DNA of 5,706 nt from an uncultured Clostridia bacterium (GTDB lineage Bacteria > Bacillota > Clostridia > UBA1381), in the NCBI GenBank assembly GCA_910578235.1, contig CAJTPP010000070.1:9031-14736 (forward strand). The letters are read 5' to 3'. Under the pieces are notes generated by a model. That model did not search any database, was not told the DNA's origin, and saw nothing but the letters and a program-made list of their open reading frames with translations. The translations under genes and the position numbers were made by a program. Shown here piece by piece: positions 1-5,706 of the stretch (the stretch's first letter is position 1; every line of letters begins with the position of its first letter).

Positions 1-245
1 ATTGATACATCTATCATTTTCTCTTCGCTATCTTTATAGTTTGTACCGCCGTCTGCCATGTAATATACTTTATAGTTACCGGCGTCTGTTACGCTTGGCA
101 GCATATCTGAATATTCACCGTTTTCTCCAACCTTATAGACTATCTTGCCGTTCGACACCTCACCGGCTGTTACAAGTTCCTGCGCCTGACCTGTATATGT
201 CAATGTGTTAGCTTCCGGAACTTTTGTGATTTCTATGTCTGCCTT
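1..245 (-). repeat. MBG-like protein repeat R9 (residues 1673-1753, cut by window edge)
   Basis: R9 carries LTYTGQAQELV, NGKIVYKV, AGNYKVYYMADGG and TNYKD, and ends in the last strand (KMIDVS) exactly at the window edge, so only a few residues of this copy are missing. By the pattern after cassettes A and B, a further copy (R10) should follow outside the window. The reading frame is still open here. Confidence 0.75.
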
Positions 246-3200
246 CAAAATCTCATATGGCTGAGTTGACGCGTCATCCGGCAGCTTGTAGTAACGCGCT
301 TCTGCTCCTACAAGTTTCGCGGTGGCTGTATACTGACCGGCATGTACCGCCGTTCCGTTTTCTACTTCCACATTTACAACATCATCTTCTAAAACACCCG
401 ATATGGACGCGCTTACATTATTTTCTAATCCGTTATACACGCGTGTGTCATAATCCGACCAGGTAATATTAAGCTCTATAGGATTTACGTTTACAATAAT
501 CTGATTATCATTACTTTCATTAATGTTTACTGTTCCGCCGTATCTTGCCGTAACAACATTACGGCCCGGTTTAAATCTGGTTTTATTTACCTGTATATTT
601 CTTACCGTCACCTTACCTGTGGTTTTTGACTCATTGTTGTATGTTACTGAGCCTGAACCTATTATAAATCCGTTTGCTTCAAACTCTACCTGTTCTTTAG
701 CCGCATACGTTTGTATTCCATTGTTTCCGGCTGTTGATACAGTTGCTTCCAGCGTCAAAACATCGTTATACGTTACATTTACAGCGTATTCTGTACTTAC
801 AATTGAATCCGCATTAGCTACAGTAACATCTATTCTTTCTTCTGCCGCGTCATTGTAGTTATTATCACCGGTTACTTTATAGTATAGCGTATAGCTGCCG
901 GCGCTTTTAACCGTCGGAATTTCCGTTGTATACTCTCCGCCGTCAAGCTTATACATCATTGTACCTCCGCTTGTTTCGCCCGGAGTTACAATATCCTGTT
1001 CTTCACCATTATAAACTATCGCGTTTATTCTCGGCGCCGCCACTTCAGGATCTGCCTTTTCCATGGTTGCGTCTATAGTCTTAGCTTCAATATCGTTATA
1101 GTTATCGTTGCCCTGTACCTTATATAATATCTTGTAAGTTCCGGCATTTACAAGCTCAGGTACTTCAGGTGAATATTCACCGGTAACCTCGCCGCTGCCC
1201 GGGTCTGCAAGAGTGTACATCATAATACCGTTTTCCGCAGCGCCCGGTTCTAATAACTGCTGTTTTGAGCCGTTATATGTAAGCTCTCTGGCGGCAGGCT
1301 CCGCTGTTATTGCTGAAGGCGCTTTTTCAATCGTATACTGACATGTTGTCTGTGCTTCATCGTCAGGCAGCTTATAAAAGCCTGCATGCGCGCCCGTAAG
1401 CTCTGTTGCTACTGCTGTATGCGTTCCGGCACTGCTCTGAGTTCCGTTGGATACGGCTATTTTTACGTCGTCATCTATTACACGGAGACCTGCCGTTGCT
1501 ATGATATTACTTTCTGTTCTGTCATATGTCCGTATTTCATTACCTGACCATTTTATGCTTACATCTACAGGATCTACTATTACCGTCATTCTGTTACCTT
1601 TGGTTGCGTTTACATTTACGTTTCCGCCAAAATCTGCTTCAATAATATTTTCACCAGGTTTGAAGTTCCTCTTGGTTACGTTTATATCGTCTATGACTGC
1701 GGTACCCGTAATTTTGATGTTTGGGTCATCGTATGTTATCATTTTATGGCCAATTTCAACTCTGTCCGCGCCTTCGATAAGATAGAAGCGCACCTCGTCT
1801 ATATCCGCGGCAAACAGTTGTGCTCCCATTCTTTTCTGAACCGTTACCGGTATTCTCAACGTGCCGTGATATGGTACATGTACCACATCGGAGCCTACCT
1901 CCGGCGCTACCGCAACATCCACATCCGCTTTTGCTATTACTACCGTTATCGGCTCTCCTACCTTGTACGCCTGCGCGTCATTATCTCCGGCAACCATGTA
2001 GTACACTTTATATGTGCCTGCAAGTGTATATTCAGGGAGATTTGCTGTGTATCTGCTATCATCCGGAAGGTTTGTGCTGCTGTAATTCATAGCGTCAGCC
2101 TCAGCCTTCGTAAACGCGGCATAACGCATTTCACGATTATTTGCGCCTCTGCCGGCTGTTATAATCACCTGCGACACTCCGTTATAAGTGATGCCTGAAA
2201 TAGCCTGCGGTACAAGCTCTATGTCTGCAACACCCGGTATTATTTCTGCCTCCAAAGTTCTTGCCGCCATATCATTATGGTTCTCGTCTCCGACAACTCT
2301 GTACTCTACCACGTAATCATCTGCCGCCGTAGCCTTTATCTGAGTTACATCGCCGGTCCATTCACTCCATGCAGATTCATCTGCCGATGCGGTTTTAAAT
2401 CTGTACTCTATAGTACCGCCCGTAACCGTTCCCGAAATTATAAGCTGCTGCGGGGCGTCATTGCACATCAAGCCTGTCAGTCCTACCGGCGCAAGATCGA
2501 TAACTGGCTCTGCCTTTACGATTCTGTAATCCTGCGTATTGGCTTCCGGCAGCTTATAGTAACCCGCGTCCGGACCGGTAAGCGCTGCTGCTGTTGCCGT
2601 GTGTGTTCCGGCATTTGTTGCATCGCCGCCTGTAACCGTTACATTTACTGTGTCACCCTCGGCAAGCTTTGTCGCTGTCGCCGCCGCATTGCTCGGATTT
2701 CCGTTGTATGTACGGTCTAACACATTTTCCCATGTAAGTCCTATTTCCTTCGGTTTTACTTCAACTATAATCTCTTCCGATTCACTCGCGCCAAGACTTA
2801 CTCCGCCGCCATATATTACCTTAATCTTGTTCTCTCCAATCTTAAAGCGGCTCTTGTTTATTTTTATACCCGTAATAGTCGCCGTGCCGTTGACTCCGTC
2901 GGTATATTGTACTGTTGCTCCTCCAAGATACTGCAAACCTTCCAGAACATAGAATTCAACCTGATTATCCGCCGCAAATGTTGATATAGCTTTTCTCTGA
3001 ACATTTACTGTAAGTGAAACCGTATCATCATAAGTCACAACTTTCTTATCAGCCGTCATCTCTGACTCTGATTTGCCTATTCTTACGGTTATGTTGCCTC
3101 CGTTAAGGCCATTATAGTTAATATTTTCAAGCACTCTGTAGTATACAGTATATTCGCCGCCTGCTACAGCCTTCGGAATTTCTGTTGTCCACTCGCCTGT

Positions 3201-5261
3201 CAGACCAAGTCTGTACTGCATAGTACCGCCTGTTACTGTTCCGGCGCTTACAAGCTCCTGCTCGCTGCCTGTCGCCACAAGATTGGTTTTCGCCTCAGGA
3301 ACCTTTGTAATTTGCGAATTGGCCTTAGCTATCGTTACGGTTAAGCTATCCTCCAAAGTATCGTTATGGTTAGCGTCGCCTTTAACTTTATAGTATACAG
3401 TATATGTACCCGCATCTCTGGCTATAGGGATACTTGATAACCACTCACCTGTCTCACCTACTCTGTACTGCAAAGTACCGCCTGTTGCAGTACCTGCATT
3501 TACAAGCTCTTGCTTGTTGCCGTTATATGTGAGATTTTTTGCTGTCGGTCTTGATGTAAGTCTTGAATCCTCTCCGGCTATCGTTACGCTGACCGTCTGT
3601 TCAGCTACATCAACTTTATATCCTACGGTGTATGTATCCGCATTGGTCGCCGTCGGAATGTTTGCCGACCACGACCCGCTGTCCAGCCTGTACTGCATAG
3701 TACCGCCCGAAGTGCTTCCCGCATTTACAAGCTGCTGCGCGTTGCCTGAATATCTGAGTATTCTTGCCGACGGCGCTGTTATACGCGGAGTTGCCTTTTT
3801 AATTGTTACATTAATGCTCTTTGCAGCTATATTATTATAATCACTATTACCTATGACCTGATAGTATACAGTATATGTGCCCGCATCTCTGGCTACAGGC
3901 GCTGTTCCTGTCCATGAACCGCTTGTTCCTATTCTATACTGCATTGTTGTCCCCGATGCGGAAGTTCCTCCTATGATAAGCGGCTGATAGCCTTCGTTGT
4001 ATGTAAGGTCCATTGCAGTCGGTGCTGTATATGACGGTGTTGCCTTGCTGATTGTTACTGTACAGGTTGCCGACTTTGATGCATATCCATTGGTTGTATC
4101 TGCCGCAACATTGACCGTAATAGTAGCTGTTCCCACGTGTAAAGGAGTCACCATACCGCTAGATGATACAGTCGCTACGCTTGTGTTACTACTCGAATAA
4201 GTTCTCGTTCCGCTCGAATTTGTCGATACCGACAGTGCTGACGCGCTGCTTCCATAAGTCATCGTTTTATCCGATACGGAAAGTGTCGGTTCTTTGCCTA
4301 TCACGTACGGTGAGTCAGAGGTACCACTTCCGCTTATTACTACGGCATTTGCTGCGTCTAAAAAGAATGCCGGACGAATCCCGTAAGTACCATAGTACCC
4401 GCTTCTGTAACCCACACCACCACTTGTTGAATCGACTATACGGACATAGCAGCCGTTGGGCGCGTACGGCGTACGTAGCAAAGAGGTATCCGCACCTCTT
4501 GACATATAGTAATTATTGCCTAAGATGCTACGGTTATCATATACTGCCTTTAGCTGACGTACATCCGGCAAAAATATGCTGTCTGTCGTATACTTAGCAT
4601 ATACACTGGTATAATTCTGCATAATATCAGCTATGCTGTTAGTATACGTATGAACTGCCGAACCTGTACTCTTATCTACTTTATCGTAATCTGTTAGCAC
4701 CTCCTTCTGTGACACAGACTTTATAAAGCCTTTTTCATATGATTTAAAGCTGTTCATAAAGCCCTTCTCTTTGTCATAAGGATTTTCGCTGACATTTGAG
4801 CTGTTAGGCACTGACTCAGGCCATACCACATTACCCGCTGACGCAGAAGAATTAAGCCATGCGCGAATACTTGAATACCCCCAGTAGTTTGAACCGTAGT
4901 TCGCACGGCTGCCAACACGCGCATGTGTACCTGTTGTACCTTTACCGTCAAACGCTTTTTGGCAAATACTTGTATCCGCATACATCAGCGGCAGATATCC
5001 GCTTTTCGGAGAGGTGGCAAAATCGGTTGATTGAATGGTAGAGCCGCTTATTTTCTGAAATCCTACGCACCTCCATACTATATCTTTGCCATTGTAGTTT
5101 CCCATTTTTATGTAAGTACCAAGCTGAATATTCGCTGCCGCGCTTGCTGTCGTTTCCGGAATGACTGGAAGCATAGGCATAAACGCTGTAAGCATTGACG
5201 CTGTAAGCACCACGCTTATGAGTCTTTTTTTAATTTTTTGAATTTTACCTGAAAATTTCAT
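1..5261 (-). CDS. Giant secreted multidomain Ig-like repeat protein with N-terminal DUF6273-like domain (C-terminus outside window)
   Basis: This reading frame is open for 1753 codons without a stop and continues past position 1, so the gene is partial at its 3' end. The start ATG (5259-5261) has AAAGGAG six bases upstream and leads straight into a signal peptide, which fixes the start. Domains in order are: signal peptide (1-43), DUF6273-like (44-322), Big_2-like (325-405), four MBG-like repeats (406-729), then three rounds of Big_3-like plus YDG-like cassettes, each followed by MBG-like repeats (730-1753). The visible part is over 180 kDa. Known proteins of this build in Clostridia are exported and usually surface-attached through C-terminal SLH or sortase signals; that end is not visible here. 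No catalytic motif was recognised. The likely role is a surface stalk or adhesin-like protein (inference). An XRE regulator lies 48 nt upstream in the same direction. Confidence is high that the gene is real and secreted, low for its function. Confidence 0.95.
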   Translation of the reverse strand, partial: MKFSGKIQKIKKRLISVVLTASMLTAFMPMLPVIPETTASAAANIQLGTYIKMGNYNGKDIVWRCVGFQKISGSTIQSTDFATSPKSGYLPLMYADTSICQKAFDGKGTTGTHARVGSRANYGSNYWGYSSIRAWLNSSASAGNVVWPESVPNSSNVSENPYDKEKGFMNSFKSYEKGFIKSVSQKEVLTDYDKVDKSTGSAVHTYTNSIADIMQNYTSVYAKYTTDSIFLPDVRQLKAVYDNRSILGNNYYMSRGADTSLLRTPYAPNGCYVRIVDSTSGGVGYRSGYYGTYGIRPAFFLDAANAVVISGSGTSDSPYVIGKEPTLSVSDKTMTYGSSASALSVSTNSSGTRTYSSSNTSVATVSSSGMVTPLHVGTATITVNVAADTTNGYASKSATCTVTISKATPSYTAPTAMDLTYNEGYQPLIIGGTSASGTTMQYRIGTSGSWTGTAPVARDAGTYTVYYQVIGNSDYNNIAAKSINVTIKKATPRITAPSARILRYSGNAQQLVNAGSTSGGTMQYRLDSGSWSANIPTATNADTYTVGYKVDVAEQTVSVTIAGEDSRLTSRPTAKNLTYNGNKQELVNAGTATGGTLQYRVGETGEWLSSIPIARDAGTYTVYYKVKGDANHNDTLEDSLTVTIAKANSQITKVPEAKTNLVATGSEQELVSAGTVTGGTMQYRLGLTGEWTTEIPKAVAGGEYTVYYRVLENINYNGLNGGNITVRIGKSESEMTADKKVVTYDDTVSLTVNVQRKAISTFAADNQVEFYVLEGLQYLGGATVQYTDGVNGTATITGIKINKSRFKIGENKIKVIYGGGVSLGASESEEIIVEVKPKEIGLTWENVLDRTYNGNPSNAAATATKLAEGDTVNVTVTGGDATNAGTHTATAAALTGPDAGYYKLPEANTQDYRIVKAEPVIDLAPVGLTGLMCNDAPQQLIISGTVTGGTIEYRFKTASADESAWSEWTGDVTQIKATAADDYVVEYRVVGDENHNDMAARTLEAEIIPGVADIELVPQAISGITYNGVSQVIITAGRGANNREMRYAAFTKAEADAMNYSSTNLPDDSRYTANLPEYTLAGTYKVYYMVAGDNDAQAYKVGEPITVVIAKADVDVAVAPEVGSDVVHVPYHGTLRIPVTVQKRMGAQLFAADIDEVRFYLIEGADRVEIGHKMITYDDPNIKITGTAVIDDINVTKRNFKPGENIIEADFGGNVNVNATKGNRMTVIVDPVDVSIKWSGNEIRTYDRTESNIIATAGLRVIDDDVKIAVSNGTQSSAGTHTAVATELTGAHAGFYKLPDDEAQTTCQYTIEKAPSAITAEPAARELTYNGSKQQLLEPGAAENGIMMYTLADPGSGEVTGEYSPEVPELVNAGTYKILYKVQGNDNYNDIEAKTIDATMEKADPEVAAPRINAIVYNGEEQDIVTPGETSGGTMMYKLDGGEYTTEIPTVKSAGSYTLYYKVTGDNNYNDAAEERIDVTVANADSIVSTEYAVNVTYNDVLTLEATVSTAGNNGIQTYAAKEQVEFEANGFIIGSGSVTYNNESKTTGKVTVRNIQVNKTRFKPGRNVVTARYGGTVNINESNDNQIIVNVNPIELNITWSDYDTRVYNGLENNVSASISGVLEDDVVNVEVENGTAVHAGQYTATAKLVGAEARYYKLPDDASTQPYEILKADIEITKVPEANTLTYTGQAQELVTAGEVSNGKIVYKVGENGEYSDMLPSVTDAGNYKVYYMADGGTNYKDSEEKMIDVS
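246..815 (-). repeat. Cassette C: Big_3-like domain plus YDG-like domain (residues 1483-1672)
   Basis: This is the third copy of the cassette. The Big_3-like part (1483-1593) has VTYNDVLTLEATV, an IQTYAAKEQVEFE stretch (matching FAADNQVEFY of cassette A) and VNKTRFKPGRNVVTARYGG. The YDG-like part (1594-1672) has TRVYNGLENN, LEDDVVNV, HAGQYTATA and a YYKLPDDAS end, then the KADIEI linker. The spacing from cassette B is almost the same as that from A to B, showing a higher-order repeat. Confidence 0.75.
816..1325 (-). repeat. MBG-like protein repeats R7-R8 (residues 1313-1482)
   Basis: R7 (1313-1401) has LTYNGSKQQLL, NGIMMYTL, NAGTYKILYKV and GNDNYND, with a small insert around ADPGSGEVTGEY. 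R8 (1402-1482) is a compact copy of 81 residues with VYNGEEQDIV, GGTMMYKL, AGSYTLYYKV and GDNNYND. The linkers are KAPS and KADP. Both copies carry all four anchors, unlike R2 and R5. Confidence 0.8.
1326..1931 (-). repeat. Cassette B: Big_3-like domain plus YDG-like domain (residues 1111-1312)
   Basis: This is the second copy of the two-domain cassette. The Big_3-like part (1111-1230) has LRIPVTVQKR, a LFAADIDEVRFYLIEG stretch and KRNFKPGENIIEADFGG, aligning with cassettes A and C, but with a longer middle section. The YDG-like part (1231-1312) has RTYDRTESN in place of RTYNG, then SAGTHTAVA, AGFYKLPDD and a YTIEKAPS linker. One cysteine lies near the end (TTCQYTI). Confidence 0.75.
1932..2516 (-). 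repeat. MBG-like protein repeats R5-R6 (residues 916-1110), divergent
   Basis: R5 (916-1009) keeps QQLI, GGTIEYRF and GDENHND but has lost the YNG motif (MCND instead), and carries an insert around SADESAWSEW and ADDYVVEYRV. R6 (1010-1110) keeps YNG and AGTYKVYYMV but has a polar insert of about 20 residues after MRYAAF and a changed loop (GDNDAQAYK). At 94 and 101 residues these are the longest MBG-like copies in the window, against 74-89 for the others. The linker between them is PGVADIEL rather than the usual KA-type. Confidence 0.75.
2517..3074 (-). repeat. Cassette A: Big_3-like domain plus YDG-like domain (residues 730-915)
   Basis: The first half (730-836) reads like a group 3 Ig domain: a V-T-Y-D-D-T-V-S-L-T-V strand, then VEFYVLEG, then INKSRFKIGENKIKVIYGG, a signature shared with cassettes B and C. 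It also carries a FAADNQ insert before VEFY. The second half (837-915) has RTYNGNPSN, AEGDTVNV, NAGTHTATA and the closing AGYYKLP, which match the order of marks in YDG-type domains (YDG replaced by YNG). It ends in a KAEP linker to the next repeat. The domain naming is by eye; the three-fold recurrence is directly visible. Confidence 0.75.
3075..4046 (-). repeat. MBG-like protein repeats R1-R4 (residues 406-729)
   Basis: Four tandem copies of about 74-84 residues share four anchors in order: L-x-Y-N-G-x-x-Q-x-L-V, GGTMQYR, AGTYTVYYKV and G-D-x-N-Y-N-D, joined by a lysine linker such as KATP or KANS. Boundaries are R1 406-488, R2 489-562, R3 563-645 and R4 646-729. R3 is closest to consensus. 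R1 has YNEG and NSDYNN. R2 is short: it lacks the GDxNYND loop and reads ADTYTVGYKV. R4 has ATG for YNG and GGEY for AGTY. Repeats of this look occur in many Clostridia surface proteins and resemble the MBG group of Ig-like folds. The exact Pfam name was not verified. Confidence 0.8.
3390..3899 (-). repeat. 39-bp near-identical direct repeat in R3 and R1
   Basis: Positions 3390-3428 and 3861-3899 match over 39 bases with two differences that I can see. Both copies encode the conserved A-R-D-A-G-T-Y-T-V-Y-Y stretch, one in R3 and one in R1. They lie 471 bp apart, exactly 157 codons, so recombination between them would remove or duplicate a two-repeat block without changing the frame. Other copies of this motif in the gene are more diverged at DNA level. 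Confidence 0.8.
4047..4289 (-). other. Big_2-like bacterial Ig domain (residues ~325-405)
   Basis: The segment begins PTLSVSDKTMTYG and carries the typical Big_2 core SSSNTSVATVSSSG (356-369), then a G-T-A-T-I-T-V strand (377-383) and a closing CTVTIS strand before the KATP linker. These are the usual sequence marks of bacterial Ig-like group 2 domains in surface proteins. It joins the DUF6273-like domain to the repeat array and is the only copy of this type in the window. It has one cysteine (C400). Confidence 0.8.
4296..5132 (-). other. DUF6273-like N-terminal domain of the giant protein (residues ~44-322)
   Basis: The segment starts with a short strand-rich stretch (IQLGTYIKMGNYNGKDIVWR). 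It then has the family-type landmarks SSIRAWLNS (130-138), a charged middle part with GFMNSF and GFIKSVSQKE, a FLPDVRQLKAVYD stretch, YYMSRG (251-256, where many relatives have a YWLRSP-like motif), and the closing GIRPAFFLD (294-302) followed by a SPYVIG end. From memory of the family, these are hallmarks of DUF6273 (Firmicutes surface and secreted proteins, function unknown). Cysteines are visible at residues 65 and 100 and in an NGCY motif. Its place directly after the signal peptide suggests it sits at the far tip of the stalk if the protein is anchored C-terminally. A profile search would settle the family name. Confidence 0.75.
5133..5261 (-). other. Sec signal peptide of the giant protein
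   Basis: The n-region is basic (K2, K6, K9, K11, K12, R13). A hydrophobic core follows from L14 to about I34 (LISVVLTASMLTAFMPMLPV). An Ala-Ser-Ala motif at 39-41 and further alanines at 42-43 give a signal peptidase I site after about residue 41 or 43. No lipobox cysteine is present, so this is not a lipoprotein. The mature protein would begin near NIQLG. The n-region is encoded by runs of six and seven A residues. Confidence 0.9.
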
Positions 5262-5267
5262 TGTTTT

Positions 5268-5274
5268 CTCCTTT
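5268..5274 (-). promoter_or_regulatory. Ribosome binding site of the giant gene
   Basis: AAAGGAG on the minus strand, separated by six bases (AAAACA) from the ATG at 5259-5261. It sets the start of the giant gene and agrees with the signal peptide beginning there. Confidence 0.85.
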
Positions 5275-5309
5275 CGGATTAGTTCTTAATTTTTTCTTTT
5301 TTTCTCTTA

Positions 5310-5528
5310 TTATTCTTTTTTTACACATAAAAACTCTTCATCAAAACTTTTATGATATAAAGTAAATAATTCGAGAAGTGTGTCAATATCCGGCTGCGCG
5401 TAGCCCGTTTCCCAGTGTCCGACTGTCTGCTGCTTCTTTTCCAGCCGATCTGCAACCTCCTGCTGTGTAAGTCCGACACTCTGACGCATTTGCTTGAATT
5501 TTGCTGCTATTTCCCGTTTTGTCATCAT
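5310..5528 (-). CDS. Small XRE-family helix-turn-helix transcriptional regulator
   Basis: This 72-residue protein is little more than one HTH_3 (Cro/C1-type) DNA-binding domain. Helix 1 spans about residues 4-17 (KREIAAKFKQMRQS). It is followed by the classic LTQQEVADRLEKKQQTVGHWETG stretch (20-42), in which TQQEVADRL is helix 2 and KKQQTVGHWE the recognition helix. The PDIDTLLELFTLY and SFDEEF segments form the usual closing helices. There is no extra sensor domain, so it likely acts as a dimeric repressor or activator without its own ligand domain (family knowledge). Two ATG codons are adjacent (MM); the first gives the better distance to the ribosome binding site. It lies 48 nt upstream of the giant gene with no terminator between, so co-transcription and control of that gene are plausible (inference). 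The C-terminal KKE codons contain a run of seven A. Confidence 0.93.
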   Translation of the reverse strand: MMTKREIAAKFKQMRQSVGLTQQEVADRLEKKQQTVGHWETGYAQPDIDTLLELFTLYHKSFDEEFLCVKKE

Positions 5529-5535
5529 ATCTTTA

Positions 5536-5546
5536 TCACCTCCTTA
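5536..5546 (-). promoter_or_regulatory. Strong ribosome binding site of the XRE gene
   Basis: TAAGGAGGTGA on the minus strand is close to the full complement of the 16S rRNA 3' end. GGAGG lies ten bases from the first ATG (5526-5528) and thirteen from the second, favouring the first. The site also falls inside a tiny ORF (5525-5557) whose stop overlaps the regulator's start. Confidence 0.85.
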
Positions 5547-5595
5547 CCGATATACATAGCCCTTTACCTTTTCTTTTGTATAACTGTTTTAAAGT

Positions 5596-5706
5596 TCATC
5601 CATAGCCATCACCTTTACTTTTTACCCCTTTTGTAAGCAGAGTTATTAGAATATTACACATTCCCATGTAAGCCTCCGCCGTTAATAAAATGTAAATATT
5701 TCTTAT
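5596..5706 (-). CDS. Possible small ORF or tail of an upstream gene (unrecognised)
   Basis: On the minus strand this frame is open from the window edge (5706) to a TGA at 5596-5598, giving 36 residues. It may be the end of an upstream gene, or a 23-residue ORF starting at the ATG at 5665-5667. That ATG has GGAGG (5673-5677) five bases upstream. The short version reads MGMCNILITLLTKG followed by a lysine- and glycine-rich tail, with a weak hydrophobic stretch. I do not recognise it. A frame this short can be open by chance, so confidence is low. Sequence to the right of the window would decide. Confidence 0.22.
   Translation of the reverse strand: MRNIYILLTAEAYMGMCNILITLLTKGVKSKGDGYG

Noticed and set aside
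1872..1885. Perfect 14-bp palindrome TGGTACATGTACCA
   Set aside because: It lies inside coding sequence (VVHVPY codons) of cassette B, with no second copy seen; chance is the simplest reading.
1746..2198. A 150-codon plus-strand open frame, and others such as 523-858, 1447-1785 and 2277-2720
   Set aside because: They lie opposite the continuous minus-strand coding frame, have no convincing domain, and show Cys/Arg/Tyr- or Ser/Val-rich make-up typical of antisense shadows of repeat codons.
246..4046. Regularly spaced repeated DNA that could suggest a CRISPR-like or satellite array
   Set aside because: The repeats are diverged protein-coding repeats in one open frame with unequal spacing (about 222-303 bp), not short identical repeats with unique spacers.
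4754..4981. A 75-codon minus-strand open frame
   Set aside because: It is in another frame inside the DUF6273-like coding region, which is intact and well supported.
5262..5309. T-rich plus-strand tract between the two genes as a terminator of the regulator gene
   Set aside because: On the transcribed minus-strand message this is an A-rich tract, with no GC-rich hairpin followed by U residues.
5529..5706. Sigma-70 promoter for the regulator
   Set aside because: Several loose -35/-10-like hexamers (for example TTTACA, TTACAT with TAATAA, TAATAT) can be found, but no pair matches both elements convincingly; the true promoter may lie beyond 5706.

Overview
The window looks like Firmicutes DNA, most likely from a gut-type Clostridia (Lachnospiraceae/Oscillospiraceae-like). 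The reasons are strong AGGAGG-type ribosome binding sites, moderate GC with A-rich intergenic DNA, and a very large secreted protein that joins a DUF6273-type N-terminal domain to long arrays of bacterial Ig-like, MBG-like and YDG-like repeats. This assignment is inference. No rRNA, tRNA, mobile element, CRISPR array or clear terminator is visible.

All the real coding is on the minus strand. Reading in that direction (right to left), positions 5706-5529 hold a short leader region. It contains one weakly supported small ORF that is open to the window edge, plus two tiny ORFs. Next is a 72-residue XRE-family DNA-binding protein (5528-5310) with a near-perfect Shine-Dalgarno sequence. After a 48-nt gap with no visible terminator, a giant open reading frame starts at 5261. 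It runs without a stop for 1753 codons and leaves the window at position 1, so its C-terminus is not seen.

The giant protein can be parsed as follows: signal peptide (residues 1 to about 43); DUF6273-like domain (about 44-322); one Big_2-like Ig domain (about 325-405); four MBG-like repeats R1-R4 (406-729); cassette A, a Big_3-like domain plus a YDG-like domain (730-915); R5-R6 (916-1110); cassette B (1111-1312); R7-R8 (1313-1482); cassette C (1483-1672); and R9 (1673 onwards, cut by the edge). From residue 730 the protein therefore repeats a four-domain unit of about 375 residues (about 1.1 kb). I read it as an exported, probably surface-attached stalk carrying the N-terminal domain outward. 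The small XRE protein just upstream is a candidate regulator of its own operon and of this costly surface protein.

The most notable points are the higher-order repeat architecture, one internally shortened repeat (R2), an in-frame 39-bp direct repeat that could drive loss of exactly two repeats, A-tracts in the first codons and around the regulator's end, and a chain of small overlapping ORFs ahead of the regulator. I saw no clear evidence for an entirely new kind of system.
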